The notes: generated from the letters alone by a model not told the origin. A DNA stretch of 64,000 nucleotides from Kaistella sp. (GCA_019459085.1 JAIBEW010000023.1:62001-126000), one strand, 5' to 3'; numbered from the stretch's first letter, positions 17,306-26,528 are shown. Translations and numbers: made by a program.

Positions 17306-18025
17306 ATGAAAGCAGATATTTTAGCATTTGGTGCTCATCCGGACGATGTGGAACTGGGCTGCGGCGGAACTTTGGCAAAACTGATTTCCGAAGGAAAAAA
17401 AGTAGCGGTTGTTGATCTCACTCAGGGAGAGCTCGGAACGCGTGGAACCAACATTACAAGAGCTGAAGAGGCTGCAGACGCTTCTGAAATCTTGGGGATT
17501 TCGTTCCGTGAAAATTTAATGATGAAAGACGGTTTCCTTCTGAATACAGAAGAAAATCAGATGGAGATTGTAAAGATGATCCGCAAATACCGGCCTGAAC
17601 TGATCTACGCCAATGCCATTGATGACCGCCATCCGGATCATGCAAAAGCGGCTAAACTGGTTTCCGATGCCTGTTTTCTTTCCGGTTTGGTGAAAATTGA
17701 AACTGAAATGGATGGGGAAGAGCAGGAAGCTTGGCGACCGAAGCATGTTTTCCATTATATTCAGTGGAAAAATATAGAACCTGACTTCGTGGTGGATATT
17801 TCCGGGTTTATGGAAAAGAAAATTGAGGCCTGTCTGGCTTATAAAACACAGTTTTACGATCCAAAATCAAACGAACCCATGACTCCCATCGCAACTAAGG
17901 ATTTCCTGGAAAGCCTGACTTACAGGGCTCAGGATCTGGGCCGGCTTTCCGGCGTGGACTTCGCAGAAGGCTTTACGACAGAAAAGTTACTGGCTTTCAA
18001 AAATTTCGACGGAATAATTTTGTAA
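17306..18025 (+). CDS. bshB1: Bacillithiol biosynthesis deacetylase BshB1
   Basis: Zn-dependent PIG-L/LmbE-family deacetylase that converts GlcNAc-malate to GlcN-malate in bacillithiol synthesis. It has 239 residues. The zinc/catalytic motif AHPDDVELGCGG is at 10-21 and the second metal ligand lies in DRHPDHAKA (about 110-118). TQGELGTRG and YKTQFY are characteristic of BshB1 rather than other PIG-L enzymes. The other bsh genes are not in the window. The presence of bacillithiol is known for this class. Confidence 0.9.
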   Translation: MKADILAFGAHPDDVELGCGGTLAKLISEGKKVAVVDLTQGELGTRGTNITRAEEAADASEILGISFRENLMMKDGFLLNTEENQMEIVKMIRKYRPELIYANAIDDRHPDHAKAAKLVSDACFLSGLVKIETEMDGEEQEAWRPKHVFHYIQWKNIEPDFVVDISGFMEKKIEACLAYKTQFYDPKSNEPMTPIATKDFLESLTYRAQDLGRLSGVDFAEGFTTEKLLAFKNFDGIIL

Positions 18026-18048
18026 TTTATCTAAAAGCTTTATATTTG
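18020..18048 (+). promoter_or_regulatory. Promoter of tRNA-His
   Basis: TTG at 18020-18022, an 18-base spacer and TATATTTG at 18041-18048. This is a full Bacteroidota-type promoter 12 bases before the tRNA. Confidence 0.75.
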
Positions 18049-18059
18049 CAACCTCAAAC

Positions 18060-18134
18060 GGTGATTGTAGCTCAGTTGGTTAGAGCGCCGGATTGTGGTT
18101 CCGGAGGTCGGGGGTTCGAGACCCCTCATTCACC
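18060..18134 (+). tRNA. tRNA-His (GTG)
   Basis: Cloverleaf with anticodon GTG at 18095-18097 in a CCGGA/TCCGG stem, and T-loop GTTCGAG. The extra G at -1 (18060) faces C73, the identity element of bacterial tRNA-His. One U-U mismatch is present in the acceptor stem. CCA is not fully encoded. Confidence 0.95.
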
Positions 18135-18140
18135 CATAAA

Positions 18141-18168
18141 AAAACGCACTGATTTTTCAGTGCGTTTT
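18141..18168 (+). terminator. Terminator of tRNA-His
   Basis: Perfect 12-bp stem AAAACGCACTGA / TCAGTGCGTTTT with a TTTT loop. Confidence 0.9.
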
Positions 18169-18236
18169 TGGTTTTTATAGCCTGGAAAAGTGTTTTTTCG
18201 GCAAAGAGTAAAATAAATAAAACCTTAAACTCAATA

Positions 18237-18264
18237 AAAAAGCATCCATTTTTGGATGCTTTTT
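18237..18264 (-). terminator. Terminator of the DUF3276 gene
   Basis: Perfect 12-bp stem AAAAAGCATCCA / TGGATGCTTTTT, immediately downstream of the minus-strand stop at 18269. Confidence 0.85.
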
Positions 18265-18268
18265 GCTT

Positions 18269-18604
18269 TTATACTTCTTCGTCTGACTCGATCGTGAACG
18301 AACGGCTTTTGAAATCTTTGTCGTGCTTTTCAGAAATCACATCTTCGCCCTTCTGGCTGATGATAAAATCTGTTGATTCTTTGAACATCTCCTCGAAACT
18401 CTTGAAATCCTCCTTGTACAGATAAATCTTGTGTTTTTCGAAAGTGGCCTCACCATTTTCCCCGAAATTCTTCTTACTTTCAGTAATCGTAAGATAATAA
18501 TCACCCGCTTTTGTTTCCCGCACATCAAAGAAGTAGGTTCTTCTTCCCGCCTTCAGCACCTTGGTGAAAATTTCGTTTTCGTGGCGTTCCTTGTAATCGC
18601 TCAT
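18269..18604 (-). CDS. DUF3276 (PUR-alpha-like) nucleic-acid-binding protein
   Basis: 111 residues, matching the DUF3276 family: KVLKAGRRTYFFDVRETKAGDYYLTITESKK is broken here as KAGRRTYFFDVRETK then YYLTITESKK, followed by KIYLYKEDFKSFEEMF. The family has the Whirly-like PUR fold that binds single-stranded DNA or RNA, as shown for BpuR of Borrelia. The acidic tail (ESDEEV) is usual. It is a single-gene unit with its own promoter (TATATTTG, 18635-18642, with a TTG 18 bases upstream) and terminator. The regulated targets are unknown. Confidence 0.87.
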   Translation of the reverse strand: MSDYKERHENEIFTKVLKAGRRTYFFDVRETKAGDYYLTITESKKNFGENGEATFEKHKIYLYKEDFKSFEEMFKESTDFIISQKGEDVISEKHDKDFKSRSFTIESDEEV

Positions 18605-18634
18605 TTGTAAATATTTTTTTGAATCTTATAATAA

Positions 18635-18663
18635 CAAATATAAAATATTTCCGCGAATGGCAA
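18635..18663 (-). promoter_or_regulatory. Promoter of the DUF3276 gene
   Basis: On the minus strand TTG (18661-18663), an 18-base spacer and TATATTTG (18635-18642), 30 bases before the ATG. Confidence 0.7.
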
Positions 18664-18718
18664 AATTTATTTTCAGCTTTTGTTAAGAAAAGCGGTTTAT
18701 CAGTAACGATTTTACATT

Positions 18719-20380
18719 CTAAACGGCTTCGGCATTGTCTATTTCGGTGAGATTCAGTATTTTATCTGCTCTTTTGGCGCTTGACTCCCGATGGGTGATG
18801 ATGATGGAAGTTCGGTTCTGAAGCTCTTTTTCAATATTCTGAAGGATATTTTCCTCCGTTTCGGTATCCAAAGCGGAAAGCGAATCATCGAAAATAAGAA
18901 TGCTAGGCTCCTTAATCAGCGCTCTTGCAATGCATATTCGCTGTTTCTGACCACCGGAAAGCATCACGCCGCGTTCTCCGACCATTGTTTTGTACTGATC
19001 CTTGAATTCGACAATATTTTTATGAACGTCTGCTTTCTTGGCATATTCCACCACTTTTTCGTGAGTAGGTTTGTCGATTGCAAAACCGATATTGCTCTCG
19101 ATGGTGTCAGAAAAAAGGTAACTTTCCTGAGGAATATAACCGATGTGTTTTCTGTAATTTTCGAGATTAAGATCCTTTAAATTTTGCCCATCAACGAGGA
19201 TTTCCCCTGCCGTAGGATCAATCAGCCTGCAGAGCAGCAAAGCAATTGTTGATTTTCCGCTTCCGGTTTTCCCCATAATGGCGAGCGATTTTCCGGCCTC
19301 AATTTTAAAACTCAGATTGTCGAGCGCTTTGATTCCGGTATTTGGATAAACATAAGACACATTTCTGAATTCAATATCGCCTTTTATCGGATGAATTTCA
19401 TCGCTGGTATTAACGATTTCGGTTTTCATATCCAGGAATTCATTGATTCTCGACATCGAAGCTTCTGCACGCTGATTGATGGAAGTCACCCATCCAACCA
19501 TGGAAAACGGCCAGATCAGGATATTGATGTACATGAAAAAATCAGCGATTTTACCGACGGTAAGTTCATTGTTCATGTACTTCTGGCCGCCAATTAACAG
19601 AACAACCACATTCAGCAGCCCGATGACAAAGAGGATAATCGTAAAAAAATAGGCTTCGGTTTTGGCCAGATCCAATGCTTTGTCCTGATAGTCTTTTACT
19701 TTAATGCCATAATTCTTCTCAATATATTTCTCTTTCGCAAAGAATTTCACAACACGGATTCCCGAAAAACTGTCCTGAACAAAAGTGGAGATCGCCGACT
19801 GGCTTTTCTGCATGATTTTCGATTTTCGGTTGATGACTGAGCTCACTTTGTAAATCACGAAAGATAAAATAGGCAGTGGAATAAGGGTGTAAAGCGTCAT
19901 CGATACATCCGTTTGAAGCATGTAAAAACTGGTAATGAGGAGCAGGATCAGTAAGTTTACGACATACATCACACCGGGACCGAGATACATTCGCACCGCG
20001 ACAACATCTTCGCTCAACCGGTTCATAAGATCCCCAATTGTGGTTTTCTTGTAATCGGTTAAAGAAAGTTCCTGGTAATGCGTATAAATTTTGTTTTTCA
20101 GTTCATATTCAATCCTTCGCGAAGCTACAATGATGGTTTGCCGCATCATAAAAGTAAAAAATCCGGTGAGCAGTGAACAGGCAACGATGATGGCTACAAA
20201 AATCAGAACCTGTTTATTGAAGCCGTTATGGAGGTTTTTTGAGATTTCATCAACCGACTTTCCCACAAACTGAACTTTGTAGATATTGAAAAAATTGCTT
20301 GCGATGATGAAGAGGAATCCCCAAAACAAAAGTTTTTTGTGCTTTAAGAAATAAGGATTTAAGGTTTTAAGTGCATTCAT
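18719..20380 (-). CDS. ABC exporter, fused permease and ATPase
   Basis: 553-residue type IV ABC exporter half-transporter. Six helices occupy about 1-305, then the nucleotide-binding domain: Walker A GKTGSGKST (370-378), Q-loop IPQESYLF, signature LSGGQ (474-478), Walker B ILIFDD (494-499) and switch His H530 (THRES). The residue after the Walker B Asp is Asp (D499), not the usual catalytic Glu. This is seen in MdlA-type subunits that work as heterodimers with a canonical partner, yet no second half-transporter is adjacent. Substrate unknown; lipid or drug export are the usual roles. Confidence 0.88.
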   Translation of the reverse strand: MNALKTLNPYFLKHKKLLFWGFLFIIASNFFNIYKVQFVGKSVDEISKNLHNGFNKQVLIFVAIIVACSLLTGFFTFMMRQTIIVASRRIEYELKNKIYTHYQELSLTDYKKTTIGDLMNRLSEDVVAVRMYLGPGVMYVVNLLILLLITSFYMLQTDVSMTLYTLIPLPILSFVIYKVSSVINRKSKIMQKSQSAISTFVQDSFSGIRVVKFFAKEKYIEKNYGIKVKDYQDKALDLAKTEAYFFTIILFVIGLLNVVVLLIGGQKYMNNELTVGKIADFFMYINILIWPFSMVGWVTSINQRAEASMSRINEFLDMKTEIVNTSDEIHPIKGDIEFRNVSYVYPNTGIKALDNLSFKIEAGKSLAIMGKTGSGKSTIALLLCRLIDPTAGEILVDGQNLKDLNLENYRKHIGYIPQESYLFSDTIESNIGFAIDKPTHEKVVEYAKKADVHKNIVEFKDQYKTMVGERGVMLSGGQKQRICIARALIKEPSILIFDDSLSALDTETEENILQNIEKELQNRTSIIITHRESSAKRADKILNLTEIDNAEAV

Positions 20381-20389
20381 AAATCAGGA

Positions 20390-20397
20390 CAAAAATA
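20390..20397 (-). promoter_or_regulatory. -7 element of the ABC exporter gene
   Basis: The complement reads TATTTTTG, nine bases upstream of the ATG. Confidence 0.5.
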
Positions 20398-20528
20398 AGC
20401 AAAATTTGAATGACAGTTTATTGATATCCGCATTTTCTCTCATGCCTAAAGGAAGTTTCACGTGGAATGATCTTAATTGCTGTTCACTATTCTTCAGGAG
20501 TCCTGCTGCCTACTTCCGACAATTTTAC

Positions 20529-20536
20529 TATCTTTG
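20529..20536 (+). promoter_or_regulatory. -7 element of nusB
   Basis: TATCTTTG, 22 bases before the ATG at 20559. It lies inside the upstream open frame and so argues against the earlier start at 20406. Confidence 0.65.
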
Positions 20537-20558
20537 CACGCATAAAAAGCTCTTTGAA

Positions 20559-21461
20559 ATGTTAGGAAGAAGACAAATCCGTGAAAAAGTTGTAGAAAGC
20601 CTGTATTCTTATTATCAGAATCCCCTGAAGTTTGATATTCTGGAAAAAAATATGTTTTCGGAGATCGATAAAATATACCACCTGTACATTTATCAGCTTA
20701 ATTTTCTGGTTGCCCTTAAGCATCTTGCCGAAAAGCAGATCGAAATCGGGAAGAACAAATATATTAAGACCGACGCCAACACCAATCCTAACCAGAAGTT
20801 CATCAACAATCAGGTTTTGAAGATGTTGGAAGAAAATACTGAAAGACTTTCTTTCACTTCCAAACACATCAATCTGAAATGGGATCTGTACGACGATCTG
20901 CTCGTGAAAACGTTCCAGAGAATGACTGCCGGAAAAAGGTATCAGGATTTCATGAAGGAAGAAGGGTATTCGTTTGAAGCCGACCAGAAGTTTATCGGGA
21001 AACTGTTTTTAAGATATATTGCTGAAAACGAAGATTTTCACGATCATCTTGAAGCCATGGAAATGAGCTGGGCCGATGATTTTCACATCTCCAATTCCAT
21101 GATTCAGAAAACCATCGGATTTTTTAAAGAAAATGAACCGAGCCATACTTTAATCAAGATGATTAAAGATGAGGAAGACCGCGATTTTGCACGGAAACTG
21201 CTTAAAACAGCGCTCAACCATTGGGAAGAAGGCGAGAAAAAACTCGAAGGATTGTTGGAAAACTGGGATCTGGACCGTGTTTCTCTGATGGATAAAATAA
21301 TTCTCGTTGCTGCTTTTTCGGAACTGGATTATTTCCCGCTGACTCCTTCAAGAGTGATCATTAATGAATATATCGAGATAGCAAAAGTTTTTTCTACGGA
21401 CCGTTCCAACATTTTCATTAATGGAATTTTAGATAAGTACACCAAAGATTTAAACAGATAA
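20559..21461 (+). CDS. nusB: Transcription antitermination factor NusB, long Bacteroidota form
   Basis: 300 residues from MLGRRQIREKVVESLYSYYQ. NusB binds boxA RNA with S10 in rRNA antitermination. The conserved core is C-terminal (LDRVSLMDKIILVAAFSELDYFP and ITNEYIEIAK-like INEYIEIAKVFSTD). E. coli NusB has only 139 residues; the extra N-terminal half is the normal form in Bacteroidota. The frame stays open 51 codons further upstream to 20406, but a promoter element at 20529 and the MLGRR start show that this part is not translated. It leads an operon with a DUF1573 gene and yajC. Confidence 0.9.
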   Translation: MLGRRQIREKVVESLYSYYQNPLKFDILEKNMFSEIDKIYHLYIYQLNFLVALKHLAEKQIEIGKNKYIKTDANTNPNQKFINNQVLKMLEENTERLSFTSKHINLKWDLYDDLLVKTFQRMTAGKRYQDFMKEEGYSFEADQKFIGKLFLRYIAENEDFHDHLEAMEMSWADDFHISNSMIQKTIGFFKENEPSHTLIKMIKDEEDRDFARKLLKTALNHWEEGEKKLEGLLENWDLDRVSLMDKIILVAAFSELDYFPLTPSRVIINEYIEIAKVFSTDRSNIFINGILDKYTKDLNR

Positions 21462-21475
21462 TTAATTAAAAAGTT

Positions 21476-21967
21476 ATGAAAAATTTAGTAAAATTATTAC
21501 CGGTTGTTGCGGTATTGGCCTTTACAGGATGCAAAAAAAACGAACAGGCAGATCAGCTTACCGTAAATGAAACTTCAACAGAGATGCCGGCTGCAACACC
21601 TGCACCAGCAGTTGCGACTCAGGAGGAAATGGTAAAAGAAGCGCAGTCTAAACCACTTACTTCATTGGCTTTATCTGAAAATCAGTTTGATTTCGGAAAT
21701 ATTAAAAAAGGTGAAACAGTAGAGCATGTGTATGAAGTAACCAATACAGGAACCAACCCGCTGATTATTTCGCAGGTTAAGCCAGGTTGCGGATGTACAG
21801 CTCCCAATTATACAAAAGACCCGATTTTACCGGGACAGAAAGGAAACATCACTCTGAAATTCGACTCTTCAAGTTTCGACGGAATGGTGAGCAAACAGGC
21901 TGAAGTATACGCAAACGTTGAAAAAACGCCGATTGTAATTACTTTTTCGGCCAATATTCAACCTTAA
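21476..21967 (+). CDS. DUF1573 lipoprotein
   Basis: 163 residues. The signal peptide and lipobox (VLAFTGC) are followed by CKKNEQ and a flexible Thr/Pro/Ala linker. The C-terminal DUF1573 domain is an Ig-like beta sandwich (FDFGNIKKGETVEHVYEVTN, VKPGCGCTAPNY, PILPGQKGNITLKFDSS). The GCGC motif is the hallmark of the family; its function is unknown. It lies between nusB and yajC, 14 and 18 bases from them. Confidence 0.88.
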   Translation: MKNLVKLLPVVAVLAFTGCKKNEQADQLTVNETSTEMPAATPAPAVATQEEMVKEAQSKPLTSLALSENQFDFGNIKKGETVEHVYEVTNTGTNPLIISQVKPGCGCTAPNYTKDPILPGQKGNITLKFDSSSFDGMVSKQAEVYANVEKTPIVITFSANIQP

Positions 21968-21985
21968 TCAAATAAATTAAACATA

Positions 21986-22315
21986 ATGCTTACAATATTT
22001 TTACAGGCAGCAGCACCGGAAGGTTCTATGATGCCAACAATCCTGATGATGGGAGCCATGTTCGTCGGATTTTATTTTCTGATGATCCGCCCTCAAATGA
22101 AGAAATCAAAACAGGAAAAATCTTTTCAGGAAACCCTGAAAGTAGGAAGCAGAGTGGTGACCACTTCCGGAATGCACGGAAGAATTGCACAGATTCAGGA
22201 AGACGGCGTGGTGATTGAAACCCTTTCCGGAAAACTGAAGTTCGAAAAAGCAGCCATTTCCAGAGAATTTACACAGCAAAGATTTCCGGACAACGCTCCA
22301 GAAGTGACCAAATAA
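21986..22315 (+). CDS. yajC: Preprotein translocase subunit YajC
   Basis: 109-residue inner-membrane protein that associates with SecDF. One helix (about 14-34, MMPTILMMGAMFVGFYFLMI) is followed by the family signature RPQMKKSKQ and a cytoplasmic domain with LKVGSRVVTTSGMHGRI. It is last in the nusB operon and is followed by a GCAA-tetraloop hairpin with a T run. Confidence 0.93.
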   Translation: MLTIFLQAAAPEGSMMPTILMMGAMFVGFYFLMIRPQMKKSKQEKSFQETLKVGSRVVTTSGMHGRIAQIQEDGVVIETLSGKLKFEKAAISREFTQQRFPDNAPEVTK

Positions 22316-22337
22316 AAATTCTTTTAAGATCAAAAAG

Positions 22338-22362
22338 ATCCATCGCAAGATGGATTTTTTTT
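22338..22362. terminator. Terminator between convergent yajC and the AspT-family gene
   Basis: ATCCATC-GCAA-GATGGAT with nine T residues on the plus side and an A run on the other, so it may serve both directions. Confidence 0.75.
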
Positions 22363-22380
22363 TCTTTAAACTCTTTAGTT

Positions 22381-24069
22381 TCAGCTCAGCAAAAGAATGA
22401 GCAGACTGGCTACAAAAATCCTGAAAATCGTCACCAAAGGATAAACCTGAGCATAACTTTGAATGGGAACATCCGAATCCAGATAATTTGTACTGAAGGC
22501 CAACGCAGCCGGATCGGTATAGCTTCCGCTCATAATTCCTGCCAACTGCAGGAAATTGATCTTCATAAAAAACCGGCCGATAATAACCATCAGTATCAAT
22601 GGAATAAAAGTAATCGCAGAGCCGTACAACAGCCAGGTCCAACCGTTAAATTTTATAAAATTCTCGTAAAATCCGTCGCCGGCATGAATTCCGACTGCAG
22701 CAAAGAAAAGACAGATTCCAAGATCTTTCATAAAATAAGTCGCTCCCGTGTTGATGTAGGAATGGATAAATGAAATCCCACCATATCTTGAAATTAGCAG
22801 CGCAACAATCAAAGGTCCGGCTGCAAATCCCAGTTTCAACGGAATCGGCAGTCCCGGAATCATTAATGGAACTGATCCAACGATAATCCCAATCAAAAGA
22901 CCGCCAAAAAGTGAGAGAAAATCGGGTTCCATTAATTTTTTCTCCTGATTTCCGATGATTTTCTCTGCTTCCGCGATGCCTTCTTCCGAACCGATCACGC
23001 GTAAAATATCTCCGTAAAAAAGTTCAAGACTTGGTGTCGCCATCATTTCTTTTCCCGCACGGAAAACCCTCGTCACTTTCAGGTCATACGTATTGTACAG
23101 ATCCAGTTCTGAGAGTTTTTTATGTACCGCAGAAGGTTTCGTGACGAAAACGTTTTTGGTTCTGATATCTGATTCAGATTCAATGAACAAATCGGTGGAA
23201 GGACGGCCCACTGTAGAAATAAAATGATCCAGTTCCTTTTCAGTTCCAACCAGCATCAGAACATCTCTTTCTTCCAGCCGCGTATCCAAAGTGGGCGAGG
23301 CCACGGCTTCGCTGCCGCTGTGTTTGATTCTCGAAACCAAAATATTGGCGCCCACTTCTTTAATGCTGTGATGAAGGGTTTTCCCGAAAAACGCGGGATT
23401 GGTAACGCGCATTTTCTTGTGAATCAAAGAAACTTCGGTTTTTATTTTCAGCATACGGAACTTCCGCATTTCTGTTTCCGGATGTATTTTGAGTAAAATC
23501 TTCGATAAAATAACAGTTCCGATAATCCCAAATACACCGAGCGGATAAGTAATCGCATAACCAATGGCGGGATCGGCGAAGGTTTTGCCCGGAAACTGGG
23601 CTTTGAGTTCTTCAATCGTATTTTTCGCAGCTCCCAAACCAGGAGTATTGGTGACGGCGCCGCTCATCATTCCAACTAAATTTTCGATCTGCAGTCCGGT
23701 GACTTTAAACAGAATGAAAGTGATGATTCCGCCCAGCAAAACACAGGAAACCGCGAGAATATTGAATTTCAGACCTTCGTTCTTAAAGGAGGAAAAAAAT
23801 GACGGACCAACCTGAAGACCGATTCCGTAAACGAAAAGAATCAAGCCGAAATCACGTATAAAATCCAGGATTTCGGCTTCAATCCGGTAACCCAACTGTC
23901 CCAGAAGCAATCCTGTAAACATGACGGCGGAAACCCCGAAAGACACTTTTCCGAATTTCAGTCTTCCCAAAAAAATGCCCATTCCAATTGCAAGCATGAT
24001 GGAAATCAAAGATTGGGTGACATTCGGATTTTCTATGGGTAAGAGTAAGGTTTTCAGCCAGTCGAGCAT
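22381..24069 (-). CDS. AspT/YidE-family transporter with two RCK_C domains
   Basis: 562 residues. Two membrane halves (about 12-190 and 375-562) of the Asp-Al_Ex fold flank a central cytoplasmic region with two TrkA-C (RCK_C) ligand-binding domains (about 205-290 and 295-370). LGRLKFGKVSFG near the N-terminus and GRFFMKINFLQLAGIMSGSYTDPAAL near the C-terminus (split here as GRFFMKIN and LAGIMSGSYTDP) are characteristic. The best known member, AspT, swaps aspartate for alanine; E. coli YidE and YbjL are of unknown substrate. It is a single gene. Confidence 0.87.
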   Translation of the reverse strand: MLDWLKTLLLPIENPNVTQSLISIMLAIGMGIFLGRLKFGKVSFGVSAVMFTGLLLGQLGYRIEAEILDFIRDFGLILFVYGIGLQVGPSFFSSFKNEGLKFNILAVSCVLLGGIITFILFKVTGLQIENLVGMMSGAVTNTPGLGAAKNTIEELKAQFPGKTFADPAIGYAITYPLGVFGIIGTVILSKILLKIHPETEMRKFRMLKIKTEVSLIHKKMRVTNPAFFGKTLHHSIKEVGANILVSRIKHSGSEAVASPTLDTRLEERDVLMLVGTEKELDHFISTVGRPSTDLFIESESDIRTKNVFVTKPSAVHKKLSELDLYNTYDLKVTRVFRAGKEMMATPSLELFYGDILRVIGSEEGIAEAEKIIGNQEKKLMEPDFLSLFGGLLIGIIVGSVPLMIPGLPIPLKLGFAAGPLIVALLISRYGGISFIHSYINTGATYFMKDLGICLFFAAVGIHAGDGFYENFIKFNGWTWLLYGSAITFIPLILMVIIGRFFMKINFLQLAGIMSGSYTDPAALAFSTNYLDSDVPIQSYAQVYPLVTIFRIFVASLLILLLS

Positions 24070-24200
24070 TTTTATTTTTTTAACTACGTAAAGTTAGTGC
24101 TTTTGAAAGGGGAGAGCTTTCAAATCTGAAGTGAAATTTATCAATTAACAGAAAAATTCCCTTGCGAAATGTTCCTGTATTCTGTTCTTGAGACAAAAAA

Positions 24201-24222
24201 AAGGGAAGTAAAAACTTCCCTT
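24201..24222 (-). terminator. Terminator of aspS
   Basis: 9-bp stem AAGGGAAGT / ACTTCCCTT with an AAAA loop and an A run that gives U residues on the minus strand. Confidence 0.8.
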
Positions 24223-24226
24223 AAAC

Positions 24227-25981
24227 TTATTCTTTAGTTTCCAGCTTTAAATAAAGCTCATCCAGTTGTTCATCAGCAATTTTTGAAGGCGCATCAATCA
24301 TCACATCTCTGCCTGAATTGTTTTTCGGGAAAGCGATATAATCTCTGATGACTTCGTTGCCGTCTAAAATGGCCACCAACCGGTCGAATCCGAAAGCCAG
24401 ACCAGCGTGCGGCGGCGCACCGAACTTGAACGCGTTCATCAGGAACCCGAACTGCGCCTCGGCATCTTCTTTCGTGAATCCGAGCAAATCAAACATTCTC
24501 GACTGTAAATCTTTATCGAAAATTCTTACCGAACCACCGCCGATCTCGTTTCCGTTCAGAACCAAATCGTAGGCGTTGGCTCTTGCTTTTCCGGGATCTG
24601 TCTGCAGCAGATGAATATCTTCAGGTTTTGGCGAAGTAAAAGGGTGGTGCATCGCGTGATAACGTCCGGTTTCTTCATCCCATTCCAAAAGCGGAAAATC
24701 GATCACCCAAAGCGGTGCGAATTCTTTTGGATTCCTTAAGCCCAAACGGTTTCCGAGTTCCATTCTGAGGGCTGAAAGCTGGGTTCTGGTCTTATTTTCG
24801 TTTCCGGACATCAGGAAGATTAAATCACCTTCTTTTGCACCGAATTTTTCTGTTATTTTCTTTAAATCTTCTTCGTTATAAAATTTGTTTACTGAAGAAG
24901 TAACAATTCCGTCATTCTGAAACTTAATCCAGATCATTCCGGCAGCACCGATTTGAGGACGTTTGACCCAATCAATCAGTTCATCGATCTGTTTTCTCGT
25001 GTAATCTGCACAACCTTCCACATTAATTCCGACCACGAGTTCTGCATCATCAAAAATCTTGAAGTCTTTTCCTTTTACCAGGTCATTCACTTCCACAAAT
25101 TTCATCCCGAATCTGATGTCGGGCTTGTCGTTTCCATAAGTTTCCATGGCTTCATCGAAAGTCATTCTCGGGAATTTTCCGAATTCGTTTCCGGTAATGT
25201 CTTTCAGTAAAGTTGCCGTCATGCCTTCAAAAATTTCCAGTACGTCTTCCTGCTCTACGAAGGCCATTTCGCAATCGATCTGGGTGAATTCCGGCTGTCT
25301 GTCGGCTCTTAAATCTTCATCCCTGAAACATTTTACGATCTGGAAATAACGGTCCATTCCGCCAATCATCAATAATTGTTTAAAGGTTTGCGGCGACTGC
25401 GGAAGGGCATAAAACTGCCCCGGATTCATGCGGCTCGGAACCACAAAATCTCTTGCTCCTTCGGGAGTTGATTTGATAAGGACAGGCGTTTCCACTTCGA
25501 TAAAATTCTTGTCGGACAGGTAATTTCTGACTTTCTGAGCCATTTTATGACGGAAAATCAGTTTGTCTTTCACCGGATTCCTTCTGATGTCCAAATATCT
25601 GTATTTCATACGGAGTTCTTCACCACCGTCGGTTTCGTCTTCAATTGTAAAGGGCGGAAGCTGAGATTCGTTTAAAACCGTTAATTTCTCCACCAGAATT
25701 TCAATTTCTCCGGTTGGGATTTTTGGGTTTTTGCTCACTCTTTCAATGACTTTCCCTTCGATTTGAATGACAAATTCGCGGCCGAGTTTTTTGGCATTTT
25801 CCAAAAGTTCGGCAGAAGAACGGTCGGCATCAAAAACGAGCTGGGTAATTCCGTACCGGTCGCGAAGATCGATCCATATCATAAATCCTTTGTCGCGGAT
25901 GGTCTGAACCCAGCCGGAAAGGATTACATTTTCATTGAGATTGGTCAGAGAAAGTTCTCCGTTAGTGTGCGAACGAAACAT
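24227..25981 (-). CDS. aspS: Aspartyl-tRNA synthetase
   Basis: Class IIb synthetase of 584 residues. An N-terminal OB fold binds the anticodon ([26 protein letters not shown] is broken here as [11 protein letters not shown] and IDLRDRYG). Motif 2 is [24 protein letters not shown]-type bacterial insertion follows, then motif 3 [13 protein letters not shown]. The length and insertion fit the bacterial type. It is a single gene with its own promoter and terminator. Confidence 0.97.
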   Translation of the reverse strand: MFRSHTNGELSLTNLNENVILSGWVQTIRDKGFMIWIDLRDRYGITQLVFDADRSSAELLENAKKLGREFVIQIEGKVIERVSKNPKIPTGEIEILVEKLTVLNESQLPPFTIEDETDGGEELRMKYRYLDIRRNPVKDKLIFRHKMAQKVRNYLSDKNFIEVETPVLIKSTPEGARDFVVPSRMNPGQFYALPQSPQTFKQLLMIGGMDRYFQIVKCFRDEDLRADRQPEFTQIDCEMAFVEQEDVLEIFEGMTATLLKDITGNEFGKFPRMTFDEAMETYGNDKPDIRFGMKFVEVNDLVKGKDFKIFDDAELVVGINVEGCADYTRKQIDELIDWVKRPQIGAAGMIWIKFQNDGIVTSSVNKFYNEEDLKKITEKFGAKEGDLIFLMSGNENKTRTQLSALRMELGNRLGLRNPKEFAPLWVIDFPLLEWDEETGRYHAMHHPFTSPKPEDIHLLQTDPGKARANAYDLVLNGNEIGGGSVRIFDKDLQSRMFDLLGFTKEDAEAQFGFLMNAFKFGAPPHAGLAFGFDRLVAILDGNEVIRDYIAFPKNNSGRDVMIDAPSKIADEQLDELYLKLETKE

Positions 25982-26060
25982 ATTTTTTGGTTTGAATCAG
26001 TTGATATAGCGAAATTTCCGGTTGAGAATACCATTTGGATTTTCATTGGATTTTCGTGTG

Positions 26061-26068
26061 CAAATATA
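26061..26068 (-). promoter_or_regulatory. -7 element upstream of aspS
   Basis: The complement reads TATATTTG, 79 bases before the aspS ATG. The 301-base divergent gap between aspS and the THX gene holds this element, the THX promoter and AT-rich sequence, but no gene that I can support. Confidence 0.5.
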
Positions 26069-26242
26069 AGTTTTTTGTACGGAAGCGGGAAGTCTTGCGG
26101 GAATGGAGATGAGATGGGTTCTGACATTTTAATCGTAGGAATTTCCAATATTCTATTGGCAAAAATTGCCTCATTAATTAAATTTTTCAATTTTCAATGC
26201 GATATTTATAAGCTTTTAGGCTTTAAGTTGTCGATTTTTCTT

Positions 26243-26250
26243 TAACTTTG
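26243..26250 (+). promoter_or_regulatory. -7 element of the THX gene
   Basis: TAACTTTG, 32 bases before the ATG; the same octamer precedes sdhC. Confidence 0.55.
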
Positions 26251-26282
26251 TGTACATCAAAAACTAAAAAACATTATTAATT

Positions 26283-26528
26283 ATGGGAAAAGGTGATAAA
26301 AAATCAAAACGCGGAAAAATCAATGCAGGAAGCTATGGTAAAACAAGACCACGCAAATCGGCGTCGGTAAAAAATATTCCTGTAACGGTTTTGGATGAGG
26401 AAGAAAAAAAAGCCCCTAAAACCAAAGTGAGAAAAGAAGTCGGCTACCCGACAGACAAATCAGAAAATGCTGAAGTAGCTGCCGAACCAAAACCAAAAAC
26501 TCCAAGAAAGAAAAAAACCGAAGAATAA
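26283..26528 (+). CDS. 30S ribosomal protein THX family
   Basis: 81 residues, very basic. MGKGDKKSKRGKINAGSYGK TRPRK is the conserved THX core, a peptide that fills a cavity in the head of the small subunit. The remaining 50 residues (Lys/Glu/Pro-rich, ending TPRKKKTEE) form a low-complexity tail, longer than the 26-residue Thermus protein but normal for Bacteroidota. The terminator stem begins inside the last codons. Confidence 0.88.
   Translation: MGKGDKKSKRGKINAGSYGKTRPRKSASVKNIPVTVLDEEEKKAPKTKVRKEVGYPTDKSENAEVAAEPKPKTPRKKKTEE

Noticed and set aside
22106-22642. Minus-strand frame of 178 codons over yajC and the AspT-family gene
   Set aside because: Antisense to yajC and out of frame with the AspT-family gene, which has strong family motifs; composition is that of a shadow frame.
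26158-26170. Small inverted repeat GGCAA-AAA-TTGCC upstream of the THX gene
   Set aside because: Five base pairs in AT-rich DNA is within chance, and no link to a promoter or terminator is seen.
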